A stretch of DNA of 39,255 nt from Thiothrix sp. (GTDB taxonomy: Bacteria; Pseudomonadota; Gammaproteobacteria; Thiotrichales; Thiotrichaceae): positions 1-39,255 of the forward strand of contig NZ_JAQTLS010000029.1 of assembly GCF_028714775.1 (NCBI RefSeq). Direction: 5' to 3'. Numbering within the stretch: position 1 is the first letter of the stretch; each line of letters opens with the position of its first letter. Below the pieces are notes generated by a model, which worked only from the letters and a program-made list of their open reading frames with translations, was not told where the DNA came from and made no database searches. Shown piece by piece: positions 1 through 7,970 of this stretch. The translations under genes were made by a program, and so were the position numbers.

Positions 1-101
1 TATTCGTTGCGATCCCAGCCCTCCGGTAGCAGGGCATTATAGACCAACCAGCACCAGGGTTTAATCATGCGCGTTGCGTCAAGGGGATAAAAGGCGTTCA
101 T
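1..101 (-). CDS. Endolysin 5' end, duplicate copy cut by the contig edge
   Basis: This is the start of the M23 endolysin gene seen again because of the terminal repeat. ATG at 101-99 overlaps the fibre stop (TGA 103-101). The fragment is an artefact of where the circle was opened; the full gene is at 38522-39229. Confidence 0.9.
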   Translation of the reverse strand, partial: MNAFYPLDATRMIKPWCWLVYNALLPEGWDRNE

Positions 102-127
102 CAGTTCACCTGTCTATATCGTAGGAT
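1..127. repeat. Terminal direct repeat, copy 1 (127 bp)
   Basis: These 127 bases are identical to the last 127 bases of the window. The copy holds the first codons of the endolysin (leftward from 101) and the last codons of the tail fibre. The exact length matches a de Bruijn k-mer of 127, which points to a closed circular contig rather than a biological repeat. Confidence 0.97.
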
Positions 128-883
128 TGAGCCGGTCATTATCTTAACCGTGCCCGTTGTTTCAGCAGCAAAGCGGATAACCAGGTTGCCAGCCGTTGCG
201 CCGTTGCGGAAGATGCCTGTTATGTTGGCAAGATAGCTGGTATTGATAACCGGCACCCCCGCCGATGCCGTGCCACTATTATAAGCAATAGCGCAACCAT
301 GCGTTATCGCAGTTAGCGTAGTCGGGATGTGCGTTTGCAATCCCAGCGCCACAAATCCGGCGGGACCATTGACCGCCAATTTAATGCCTGTGGTGGTAAC
401 AGAGGATTGGAATAATAGCCAGACATCAAACACATAATCCTTGTTGGCAGTGGCGGGAAACAATAGCCCCGTAACATCGGCAAAGCTAGTGGTGGCATTG
501 GATACATCAGCACCAAGCCTAACGATGATTTCCGATTCCCCGCTGCTGGGGTGTGTGTGGTCAGTATTACTCTTGCCATCCAACGCCGCCTGCAATCCGG
601 TGATGCCGCCTATGCTGTGGGAGTGATTGGTTGCAGCGTAACCTGTGTGCGTATGGTCAGCCGCTGCCTTGTTATTGAGGGCAACATTCAGTGCGGCAAT
701 ATCGCCAATCTCCAGCGATTTGACGTTAAGCGTATCTCCATCGTAGGATAGCAGGTTGCCCGCCAGGGGCTTGCTACCGCTGGATATTTTGGATTTCTGC
801 CACTCGGTAAACTCCTTATCCACCCGCTGCAATAACCGGCTGCCCTCTATCTGGTCAAGGCTATGGGTATGATTGCCTTTCAA
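101..883 (-). CDS. Tail fibre / receptor-binding protein
   Basis: A 260-residue tail fibre candidate. The N-terminal half has several His-x-His motifs (NHTHS, DHTHTGY, NHSHS, DHTHP) spaced through Gly/Asn-rich sequence. This pattern is typical of trimeric phage fibre needles, where the His pairs hold metal ions (as in T4 gp12). The C-terminal half (about residues 115-260) is beta-rich and probably forms the receptor-binding head. I chose the TTG at 883-881 because it overlaps the stop of the upstream holin-like gene (TTGA) and follows a GGTGGG ribosome site. An in-frame ATG at 952 would overlap that gene by about 70 bases with an unlikely Arg/His-rich leader. The gene lies between the holin-like gene and the endolysin, so it sits inside the lysis module. 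Confidence 0.75.
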   Translation of the reverse strand: MKGNHTHSLDQIEGSRLLQRVDKEFTEWQKSKISSGSKPLAGNLLSYDGDTLNVKSLEIGDIAALNVALNNKAAADHTHTGYAATNHSHSIGGITGLQAALDGKSNTDHTHPSSGESEIIVRLGADVSNATTSFADVTGLLFPATANKDYVFDVWLLFQSSVTTTGIKLAVNGPAGFVALGLQTHIPTTLTAITHGCAIAYNSGTASAGVPVINTSYLANITGIFRNGATAGNLVIRFAAETTGTVKIMTGSILRYRQVN

Positions 884-1071
884 GCGTTCCCACCGGCTTT
901 GATGTTGCCGTAAATGTAAATGCCGATAGTGGCAAGGGCAGCGCCAAAGCAAATCCCCGCCATCAGGTAATCATCGGTTCGCATCACCTTGATAAGCGCC
1001 ACCGCCACAATAGCCGCACAGGTCAGGAACTTGCGGCTGATGTAGTGTTTCCAATCAAATATCGCTGGCAT
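880..1071 (-). CDS. Small two-helix membrane protein, holin-like
   Basis: A 63-residue protein with two predicted membrane helices (about residues 15-30 and 36-56) joined by a short charged turn (KVMRTDD). It ends in Lys and Gly residues. Size and topology fit a class II holin, which would open the inner membrane for the endolysin. A very strong site (AAGGAGGAGAT) precedes the ATG. It lies just after an XhlA-like gene and overlaps the start of the fibre gene, with the M23 endolysin next. Holins vary so much that the assignment rests on topology and position, not on a recognised family. Confidence 0.6.
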   Translation of the reverse strand: MPAIFDWKHYISRKFLTCAAIVAVALIKVMRTDDYLMAGICFGAALATIGIYIYGNIKAGGNA

Positions 1072-1080
1072 ATCTCCTCC

Positions 1081-1314
1081 TTACAGCTTGATGATAATTC
1101 CAAGTATGATGCCCAAAAAGCCCATGACAAGGGCGATCACATTAACGGTTGTTAGGGTGCCCACCTTGCCATCCAGCGTATCCAGTTTGGTAGAAAGTCC
1201 CTCGTGATCCGGGCAGTGTGGGGTGCTTTCCAATACGGTCAACCGGTGCAGTATTTCCTCGCGCTTGGTGCTATCGCAGCCGCCCCCGCCGTCCTGATCT
1301 GTTAGCAATGTCAT
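1081..1314 (-). CDS. XhlA-like membrane-anchored lysis accessory protein
   Basis: A 77-residue protein. The N-terminus is polar (four consecutive Gly then Cys), residues 17-52 look helical and coiled, and a single hydrophobic helix sits at the C-terminus (about 56-75, ending IIIKL). This layout resembles the hemolysin XhlA / holin-associated family encoded beside holins. The ATG overlaps the stop of the upstream lipoprotein gene (ATGA), so the two are translationally coupled. Similarity is by architecture only; a different small tail-associated membrane protein is possible. Confidence 0.5.
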   Translation of the reverse strand: MTLLTDQDGGGGCDSTKREEILHRLTVLESTPHCPDHEGLSTKLDTLDGKVGTLTTVNVIALVMGFLGIILGIIIKL

Positions 1315-1649
1315 GGAAGAATTCCCGTCTGTTCTATGGTTTCGTTGTTAGAGTGAGCGCGCACTAGATATTCCCCACCCGGCTCGCCGATGTTAGGTGG
1401 AGTTTCAAATTCAAATATCAGCCGTTCAGCCCCGCCGGGAATGACGGATTGCCAGCCTATCCACTGGTCAATAATCACAGACATGGATAGATAATCACTA
1501 GCTTGTGTAGTATCCACCCATGCCGTGATGTGATAATGGCCGCCATCCCGCACGGCATAACTCCCCACCCCGGCAATAACATTAGCAGGCGGCTCGGCGG
1601 GCTGACTGCACGCCAGCAGCAGGGCAAATAGAATTAATATATAGCGCAT
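1311..1649 (-). CDS. Predicted lipoprotein of the late operon
   Basis: A 112-residue protein with a classic lipoprotein signal. Residues 1-13 are hydrophobic and end in LLA, followed by Cys14 as the lipidated residue. The mature part (PAEPPAN linker, then about 85 residues) is beta-rich and may be a small Ig-like fold. Ser after the Cys would favour outer-membrane sorting in enterobacteria. It sits between the tail-tip genes and the lysis genes. It might be a superinfection-exclusion lipoprotein or an outer-membrane lysis component, but I recognise no family. GGGGTAA lies just upstream of the ATG. Confidence 0.6.
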   Translation of the reverse strand: MRYILILFALLLACSQPAEPPANVIAGVGSYAVRDGGHYHITAWVDTTQASDYLSMSVIIDQWIGWQSVIPGGAERLIFEFETPPNIGEPGGEYLVRAHSNNETIEQTGILP

Positions 1650-1653
1650 GGTT

Positions 1654-3327
1654 TTACCCCTTTATAACCCAGATTTTATCACTAATGCGAATACCAGTGG
1701 GAGCACCGCCTGCGGTCGCATTGACTTTATGACATATAAAGCTGCCATAATCCCCGCCTGCCAACATAATCGGCGCAGCGGTGGGGGCACCGGTAGTGCC
1801 CCAAGTCGGCGTCCATTCCGCCCTGCCAACCCGGGCACCAGAGGCTATGCGGCATTTATATGTGGCGTCCTCAGCCTCAGTCCCGGCGGCATCACAATGA
1901 TAAAGTGAATAATCATTATCGCCGCCGCCCGCTGTTTGTAATGTTGCCAGCGTGTGAACCCCAACAATAACGCCCTCAATGCACGGATCAAAGCCCGCCC
2001 CATTATTGGTTTGTCTATCGGAATCAGAGAAGGTATTCAACGCTACTGCGCTAAAGGAAAAACTCTGATTGATGATTTCATAGTATTCATCGCCCAGCGG
2101 CGTCCAGTAATTGCCGGATTTAGACATAAAGAACAATCCGACAAAAGCAATTAACCCGGTGCTGCCCGCCGGTGATCCGCCGGTATTGGAGATTTGCCAA
2201 TAAAGGTCAGTAGCGGCGGCATTAACATCATGGTCAACATAAAAAACGGTATAATCCGCCGCAGCGCTGACATCAATAGTGCCCGGCGATGAACCGGCGC
2301 TATCTATAATCTCCATGGTCAAGTCCTCTGTGCCAGCAGTATTTTTATATACTACTACCAGACGCAGCTTTTTACCCTTGAAGCGGTTAAGCAGATAGGT
2401 GATATTGCCGCCGGTCATGGCACGGCTAAATACCGAATCTCCATTGCGAAACCTCACACTCCAATCATTCTTATTGCCAAATGTGCCGCCAGCCGCCGGG
2501 GCTGATACCGCAGGGGGTGCGCTTCCGGGCTGGATGCCCAGCGGGTATGCTTTTGTATATCCAGCATAGCCGGTAAAATATTGAAAGCAACCATCCGGGT
2601 GCATATTACCTTTCAATGACATTAGGGCATCCAGCGTCAGATTATCCTCGCCAATGATGCGGGGCAGAATGGTATCGGTTGCGGGGTCAATCAACACATT
2701 AATGTCGGTTGCCAGCTTAACCAGCACATCATCCTCAAGATTATCATCCTCAACCCAAAAGTCAGTATCAACCGGGCAATCATCCTCCATTGGCACGGAT
2801 GCAGCATTATTAGCGTGATCCTCCGTCCCCCATGCAACCTCATCCTCCGCCGTTTTAAATGCACCCTCACGCCCTACCACCACTATATCAATGTTGGCAA
2901 GGGTCAAGGTGGTATAGTCAATAGGCAAAACTGCCGTGCCAAGATGGTATATCTCGGCATCGGTTAGCACGATATTGTCATTGACCGGCGGGGTGGTGCT
3001 GCCGCTATCCAATCGCCATGCCGTTTCGGTGGACACATCAAAGACATAAACCACATCACCTGCCCACACGATACCCATTGAATCGCCCAGCGTCCCGGAT
3101 GGCGAGTTCATCACCTCAAGGTGCATCGCCGCCGCGATAGTGCCAGTGGAATCGCAGTCAGACCCTTGCGCGTAAGATAGAATACGGCAGCCACGTTCAA
3201 AGATAATGTCGTGCTCGGCGATGTGGCGGGTAGCATTAACCCGCTTTGATGCCACCGCCCCCTCTGATTGCACAAGGTTTATATAAGCCTCTACGGCGGT
3301 GCGTGCTCGTGAATAGAATTGTGACAT
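1654..3327 (-). CDS. Tail-tip / fibre-associated structural protein
   Basis: A 557-residue protein I cannot assign to a family. It is long, poor in Lys, rich in Gly, Ala, Thr and Asp, and mostly beta in character, as expected of baseplate or fibre proteins. An acidic stretch occurs near residues 180-205. Residues about 285-400 look like a carbohydrate-binding-type beta sandwich (GDSVFSRAMTGG... then LRLVVVYKNTAGTEDLTMEI). It starts with a strong site (AGGAGGACATACA-ATG) and sits between two other tail-tip genes in the late operon. It could bind host surface glycans. Confidence 0.5.
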   Translation of the reverse strand: MSQFYSRARTAVEAYINLVQSEGAVASKRVNATRHIAEHDIIFERGCRILSYAQGSDCDSTGTIAAAMHLEVMNSPSGTLGDSMGIVWAGDVVYVFDVSTETAWRLDSGSTTPPVNDNIVLTDAEIYHLGTAVLPIDYTTLTLANIDIVVVGREGAFKTAEDEVAWGTEDHANNAASVPMEDDCPVDTDFWVEDDNLEDDVLVKLATDINVLIDPATDTILPRIIGEDNLTLDALMSLKGNMHPDGCFQYFTGYAGYTKAYPLGIQPGSAPPAVSAPAAGGTFGNKNDWSVRFRNGDSVFSRAMTGGNITYLLNRFKGKKLRLVVVYKNTAGTEDLTMEIIDSAGSSPGTIDVSAAADYTVFYVDHDVNAAATDLYWQISNTGGSPAGSTGLIAFVGLFFMSKSGNYWTPLGDEYYEIINQSFSFSAVALNTFSDSDRQTNNGAGFDPCIEGVIVGVHTLATLQTAGGGDNDYSLYHCDAAGTEAEDATYKCRIASGARVGRAEWTPTWGTTGAPTAAPIMLAGGDYGSFICHKVNATAGGAPTGIRISDKIWVIKG

Positions 3328-3338
3328 TGTATGTCCTC

Positions 3339-4532
3339 CTATGCAGACCAGGGATAGATAAATTTGGGCTGCCCGGTATAGTATGCAGCATAAGCCAGCG
3401 TAGTGGAGTCAAGTTCAGCCCGCACAAAGCTGGCGCTATAAACATCGTGATAACACCCCAACATCACACTACCAACCCCAACTGATAGCTGCCCACAATA
3501 TCCGGTAGTATAGTTGGCATCGGTGGTGGAGCCGACATACAAGTAATCAGCCATCATTGGGGTTTTGACCCAAACCCTATGCAGGGAACCGTTGAAATGA
3601 ATCTTGAAATCAAACCAGGTATCAACCGCCAATGCTACCGGTGACGCGAACGAAACCAGCAATGTAGTATTGCGATAAATGGCAATCGTATTGGCAACCG
3701 GGTCAACCCGGATCGCATAATAGTTGGTCATGCCGACATTGGACCGCCAAATCAAACCGCCCACGCCATTGTTTACAAGGATTTGCGCCGTCATGTAACC
3801 ATTGGCGGGCGTCACATAGTTCAATATGCTGCGCTCTGTGCCGGTGCAGGATAATCCCGCCGCCGGTTTATTGTTGATGCGCAGCCGGTCAACCACAGTA
3901 GTGCCGGTGGTTAACCATTGCGGCGGGATTTCGCCATCGCGATAAACCCCAAATTCCCACGGGCAGCCTGTCTCGGCATAGCTATGAACGCCCTCATCGG
4001 TAGGATCGTAAACGATTGCACTATCGCAATAGTGGCTGACTATCTCATTATCAGGTTCGGCGCTATCAAGGTTATCAACGCCAATCAGCGTGAATGATAC
4101 TGCATAGCCCGCCGCCGCATTGCCATGAGACCAGGGATCGCGCAATGGACCACGCCACTTAACCCGGTATGCCTCGTCTTTATCGGAGTGGCGGCGGAAT
4201 AGGAGCCAGTTCTTTGGGTTCTGCGCTACATAGCCCCGCAAGGCGCACAGGGATTGATATAGTTCTTTGGTGCAGGGGTCAATGGTTAAAGGGAACTCGC
4301 CACGGCAACCACGGTCAAGGAAATACAGCGAACCATCGGCAGCCGTTTCCTCAATGGGGTCAACATCAGGAAATGAGGTATCCTCCGGTTCGCTATCGCA
4401 GTGGGTATTCCAGGGCAATTCTATAACCACCCAGCGCCCACCAACATACCGATCCGCCAGCATGGTGCCGCCGATGTTATACCAAATCTCCGGCATCCCC
4501 ACGCCATAAGCCTGATCGCTGATTTTAGCCAT
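3339..4532 (-). CDS. Tail-tip protein with C-terminal LamG-like domain
   Basis: A 397-residue protein. The N-terminal part (about 1-150) carries tail-protein-like sequence with several Cys residues. The C-terminal half (about 215-370) looks like a concanavalin/LamG jelly roll: alternating strands including TWFDFKIHFNG, HRVWVKT and YLYVGSTTD. Such domains bind sugars, which suits a distal-tail or adhesion role. The ATG follows AAGGAGAATATAA and starts next to the stop of the large tail gene upstream. Family naming is uncertain; the position after the tape measure and large hub gene supports a baseplate role. Confidence 0.5.
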   Translation of the reverse strand: MAKISDQAYGVGMPEIWYNIGGTMLADRYVGGRWVVIELPWNTHCDSEPEDTSFPDVDPIEETAADGSLYFLDRGCRGEFPLTIDPCTKELYQSLCALRGYVAQNPKNWLLFRRHSDKDEAYRVKWRGPLRDPWSHGNAAAGYAVSFTLIGVDNLDSAEPDNEIVSHYCDSAIVYDPTDEGVHSYAETGCPWEFGVYRDGEIPPQWLTTGTTVVDRLRINNKPAAGLSCTGTERSILNYVTPANGYMTAQILVNNGVGGLIWRSNVGMTNYYAIRVDPVANTIAIYRNTTLLVSFASPVALAVDTWFDFKIHFNGSLHRVWVKTPMMADYLYVGSTTDANYTTGYCGQLSVGVGSVMLGCYHDVYSASFVRAELDSTTLAYAAYYTGQPKFIYPWSA

Positions 4533-7500
4533 TTATATTCTCCTTGCCGTAACCATAATCATCTGATCCCGGTATTTTGGCGCCAAGTTCATTACTTGCA
4601 CATTAATTGCCTGATGCTCGTCAATGATAGGGAAGGGATAATTGACCTCGTAAATATTCATCAAGTCAACCTCTTGCTCCATCCGCACCACTATTTCGTA
4701 TATTTCGCTGGTATCAATAGCGTAGTAAAGGTTGGCATTCCATAAGGCTTGATTGTAATTGTCAATGCTGGGAATACTTAACCCCCGCGGGTCTATCTGC
4801 TTGCCCGCTTGCGCCGCTCCCCGCAAATAGTTGACACGCACCGAGCGCGGGGTTGGCTGCTCCTTTAGTGTGGGCGTGGGGCGCACTGCATCAAGGGCAT
4901 CGCTGCTAACAGTCTGGTCACGCCGCCTGATGTTGATTTTACCATCAGCGTCAACATTGGCCAGCATCCCCATTGATTGCACCGATAAGCCGAGCAGGTC
5001 AATTAAGCGCCCCCCGGTTGGCACAATGCTATCAACATGCCCGCTGTGATTCTGGCTAAACTTGGCAAGGTATCCGCCGGGGGCTGTTACTATCCAGCTA
5101 TCATTGCCCGCCGCGATTGCCAACGCATTGCCGCCATCCTCGCCCCGCCCCAAATCTTGATGAACGGTTACGCTGCTGCCATCATATTTAAGGATTAAGC
5201 CGGTGCCCTCCTCCATAGCATAGATATTTCCGCCCTGCACCCAAAAATCACTTATCCAGTAATCATCGCTGTAATACTGCGCCTGCACATAAATCTCGGT
5301 TCCGGCAAGGGCATTGTTAAACACGATCCAGGTTTCATCCCTATTATCGCCGCAATTCTCCATGTAATAACCGAATTTGCCCGGCGGGATGGGATAGGTT
5401 AGCGGCACGCCAAAGGGAGCGCTATCCAATACCCGAATCTGCGTGCGGTTTTTCAGCAGAACGGTTGGCAGCGTAAGGCTAACTGCATCCAGCTTAACTT
5501 TGCATAAGCCGGTATCATCGGTTGTGATGGTGAACTTCTGCCCCGGCGGATCGTTGGCGTCAATGCGGGCGGTTAGCTGCCCGTCAATATCGCGGGCAGT
5601 ATCCCGCACACAGTTATGCAACACCACCATATTTGTCCAATCGGCATCGTAGCGTATCCAGCGCCCCAAGCGGCGGGTTGCTACCAGCTTCCAGATATGC
5701 TTGCCAACGGCACTGCTGGGAACGCCGAGTTGCGGATAGACAACTGTGCGGGTATAAAAGTGAGCGCCCAGCCCGGAGGGGCTAAACAGGCTTTCGTTGA
5801 GGTCAACCATCCTGCCAATATGGTCATTATTGGTTGGTGGTGTGCCCTCCTCTGATATGCCGATAATATCACCGGCTTGCAAATCCACCGCGCCCAGACA
5901 ATATAAGTCGTGGGAAATACCGTAAGGGTAAGGCGCTAAATTGCCCGTATCCACTACCGCCGCTATCTCCCCGCCGGTATCAACCCACTCATAGCTGATA
6001 GACTGCTCGGCAATGTGATGGTAGTTTCGCGCATAGTCAAATATATAAGCGTTGCCGTGCGTATAACGGGACTCGGATTCCAATACTTCATAAGATAATA
6101 TCCCACTATCATTTATAGCCCAAAAATTAGTATCATACAATAAATCATATAAACTGCCAGTAGTTAAAGCTCTGTCCTGTTTACTATATGTTTTGCTTCT
6201 CGCCATAAATATAGTAGCAACATTATTATAATAGATAACACTATCAAGCCGCCCCTGCCTATGATCCCACACCCCCGGCGGCGTGTCATGCGCGGTATCC
6301 CTTTGTGTCCAGCCGTTAGCGAAATCGCAGATATAGCGGGGGCGTTCAAAGGTAATAACAAATGGCACTGCATCAGCTTCAGTTTTATCAGTGCTGGGTA
6401 CCGGATGGTCAGCCCATTCCCCGGTTTGGGTTAATATTGCATACCAGCCCGGCTGTAATTCGGCGGGCAAGGTTATCCCGGTGTCAAGGCTAATATGTGA
6501 TGCCGCCCCGCTATAAGCAGAGTTGCGGCGAAACACCTTGACGCTGGCGGTTTTGCGGGGGTTGCTGCCGGTTATAGGGCTTAACTCCACATCAACCATA
6601 GTCGGATAACCGATATAGACATTGGGGGTGAATGAATAAGCAGGCAACCAATTCGCCGTGAAGTCAGTTACGGGAGCAGTTACTAAATAAAACAATCCGA
6701 TTGATTCTGATAGCATTAATGTTGTAGTAGCACCATCATCAACTATATTGGTTATGTAGCCAGGAAAATAGCCGCGCCCATCAATATAAACCATAATGCC
6801 ATTGTTAATAGCGAATGATAAGCCTGTCCCATTAATTACAATCATATTATTCTGCACAAAACTACCAACCGGCAACCAAACAATCACGCTATTTTGCGGG
6901 TATCTGGTGTCAGCATAGGTTTGATCTGGTGGTGCTGGAATCGCGGCACCAATAGCCTCTGCGCTGGCATAGGCGGTTCCCCCGCTACCATTGCAAGCAT
7001 AACGCAAGGCACGGCTGGCTATGCGTTCATGGGTATGTTGATACCAGGTGCGAATGGTAGTATTAACGCCGGTGGTTAGGTTGTGCGTAATCTCATAAAC
7101 CCTGAATGACTCCTCGCTTGGCGATGAACCTATCGGCACGCTGACCGGCAAATGCTCCAGTAGCGCCCGCAAAACGCCAGCTTCGTAATTCAACCCTATC
7201 ACGCAGAAATCATAGCCCGTTATTGCCGTCATGCCGGTATATGCGCCGTGATATTCCCATTCGTGAATTGTTAAATCGTAGCTTAATATCTTTTGCTTTA
7301 CGCAAGCCCAAATCCTACCCCCGCCGTAAGCCAATGCGCGGGTATAACTGTTCGGCGTTACATCGGCAATATCATTAGTAATCAGCGCATATTCGGGGTG
7401 CTCGGCAAAGGATAGGTAGGGTTTATCATATTGGATCGCCGGCGATTGAATCTCCCCTGCTTGTGCGCCGAGTGCGGTGATAATCCGATTCGCCATCCAA

Positions 7501-7970
7501 CCAAACCATCGCCCCTGCAAACAGGGATTGGCAGCCCCAAATTTATCATCGGTTATATGCCGCCAAATCACCAAGCCCATATCGCAGGTTAGGATGGTTT
7601 GCCCGTCCATGTGGCTGGCGGATACTTCTTCCACCCGCCCTACATACTTGGGAACTTCATCGCCGCCAACTGATTCATAGGCGGTGGCAAGGCAATAGCT
7701 GGTATCCGTCAATCCCTCTAAAAATCCACCGGGCAGCGTGGTTAAGGTTGGCACCTGCGATGTGAAAGCGGACACCGTAAAGTTGCCGCCGTTTATCTCC
7801 CCCGCAAAGTCCTCCAGCGATGAATTGGGGGTTACTTCAATTAGCGAACCTTCATCACCTGGCGGGGCATATTCTCCTGCCCAAAGCGTCAGGGGTGCCG
7901 TCATTGTGCCGCCGCCCATGCGCTGCAATACCACGCGGGAGATATCGCGGATAGGGGCGGGATTAGCCAT
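4533..7970 (-). CDS. Large tail-tip / baseplate hub protein
   Basis: At 1,145 residues this is the largest gene. It follows the tape measure directly, the usual place for the tail hub/central tip protein that bridges tube and host surface. The N-terminus (residues 1-170) has hub-like sequence, and many later repeats of short beta segments include kelch- or propeller-like pieces (IWACVKQKI, DSWIVTAPGGYLAKFS). I place the start at 7970 because that ATG overlaps the tape-measure stop by 8 bases; an earlier in-frame ATG at 8006 would add 12 residues inside that gene. Two internal stretches (about 6090-6245 and 6680-6860) are visibly AT-rich compared with the rest, which suggests domain exchange. 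Confidence 0.6.
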   Translation of the reverse strand: MANPAPIRDISRVVLQRMGGGTMTAPLTLWAGEYAPPGDEGSLIEVTPNSSLEDFAGEINGGNFTVSAFTSQVPTLTTLPGGFLEGLTDTSYCLATAYESVGGDEVPKYVGRVEEVSASHMDGQTILTCDMGLVIWRHITDDKFGAANPCLQGRWFGWMANRIITALGAQAGEIQSPAIQYDKPYLSFAEHPEYALITNDIADVTPNSYTRALAYGGGRIWACVKQKILSYDLTIHEWEYHGAYTGMTAITGYDFCVIGLNYEAGVLRALLEHLPVSVPIGSSPSEESFRVYEITHNLTTGVNTTIRTWYQHTHERIASRALRYACNGSGGTAYASAEAIGAAIPAPPDQTYADTRYPQNSVIVWLPVGSFVQNNMIVINGTGLSFAINNGIMVYIDGRGYFPGYITNIVDDGATTTLMLSESIGLFYLVTAPVTDFTANWLPAYSFTPNVYIGYPTMVDVELSPITGSNPRKTASVKVFRRNSAYSGAASHISLDTGITLPAELQPGWYAILTQTGEWADHPVPSTDKTEADAVPFVITFERPRYICDFANGWTQRDTAHDTPPGVWDHRQGRLDSVIYYNNVATIFMARSKTYSKQDRALTTGSLYDLLYDTNFWAINDSGILSYEVLESESRYTHGNAYIFDYARNYHHIAEQSISYEWVDTGGEIAAVVDTGNLAPYPYGISHDLYCLGAVDLQAGDIIGISEEGTPPTNNDHIGRMVDLNESLFSPSGLGAHFYTRTVVYPQLGVPSSAVGKHIWKLVATRRLGRWIRYDADWTNMVVLHNCVRDTARDIDGQLTARIDANDPPGQKFTITTDDTGLCKVKLDAVSLTLPTVLLKNRTQIRVLDSAPFGVPLTYPIPPGKFGYYMENCGDNRDETWIVFNNALAGTEIYVQAQYYSDDYWISDFWVQGGNIYAMEEGTGLILKYDGSSVTVHQDLGRGEDGGNALAIAAGNDSWIVTAPGGYLAKFSQNHSGHVDSIVPTGGRLIDLLGLSVQSMGMLANVDADGKINIRRRDQTVSSDALDAVRPTPTLKEQPTPRSVRVNYLRGAAQAGKQIDPRGLSIPSIDNYNQALWNANLYYAIDTSEIYEIVVRMEQEVDLMNIYEVNYPFPIIDEHQAINVQVMNLAPKYRDQMIMVTARRI

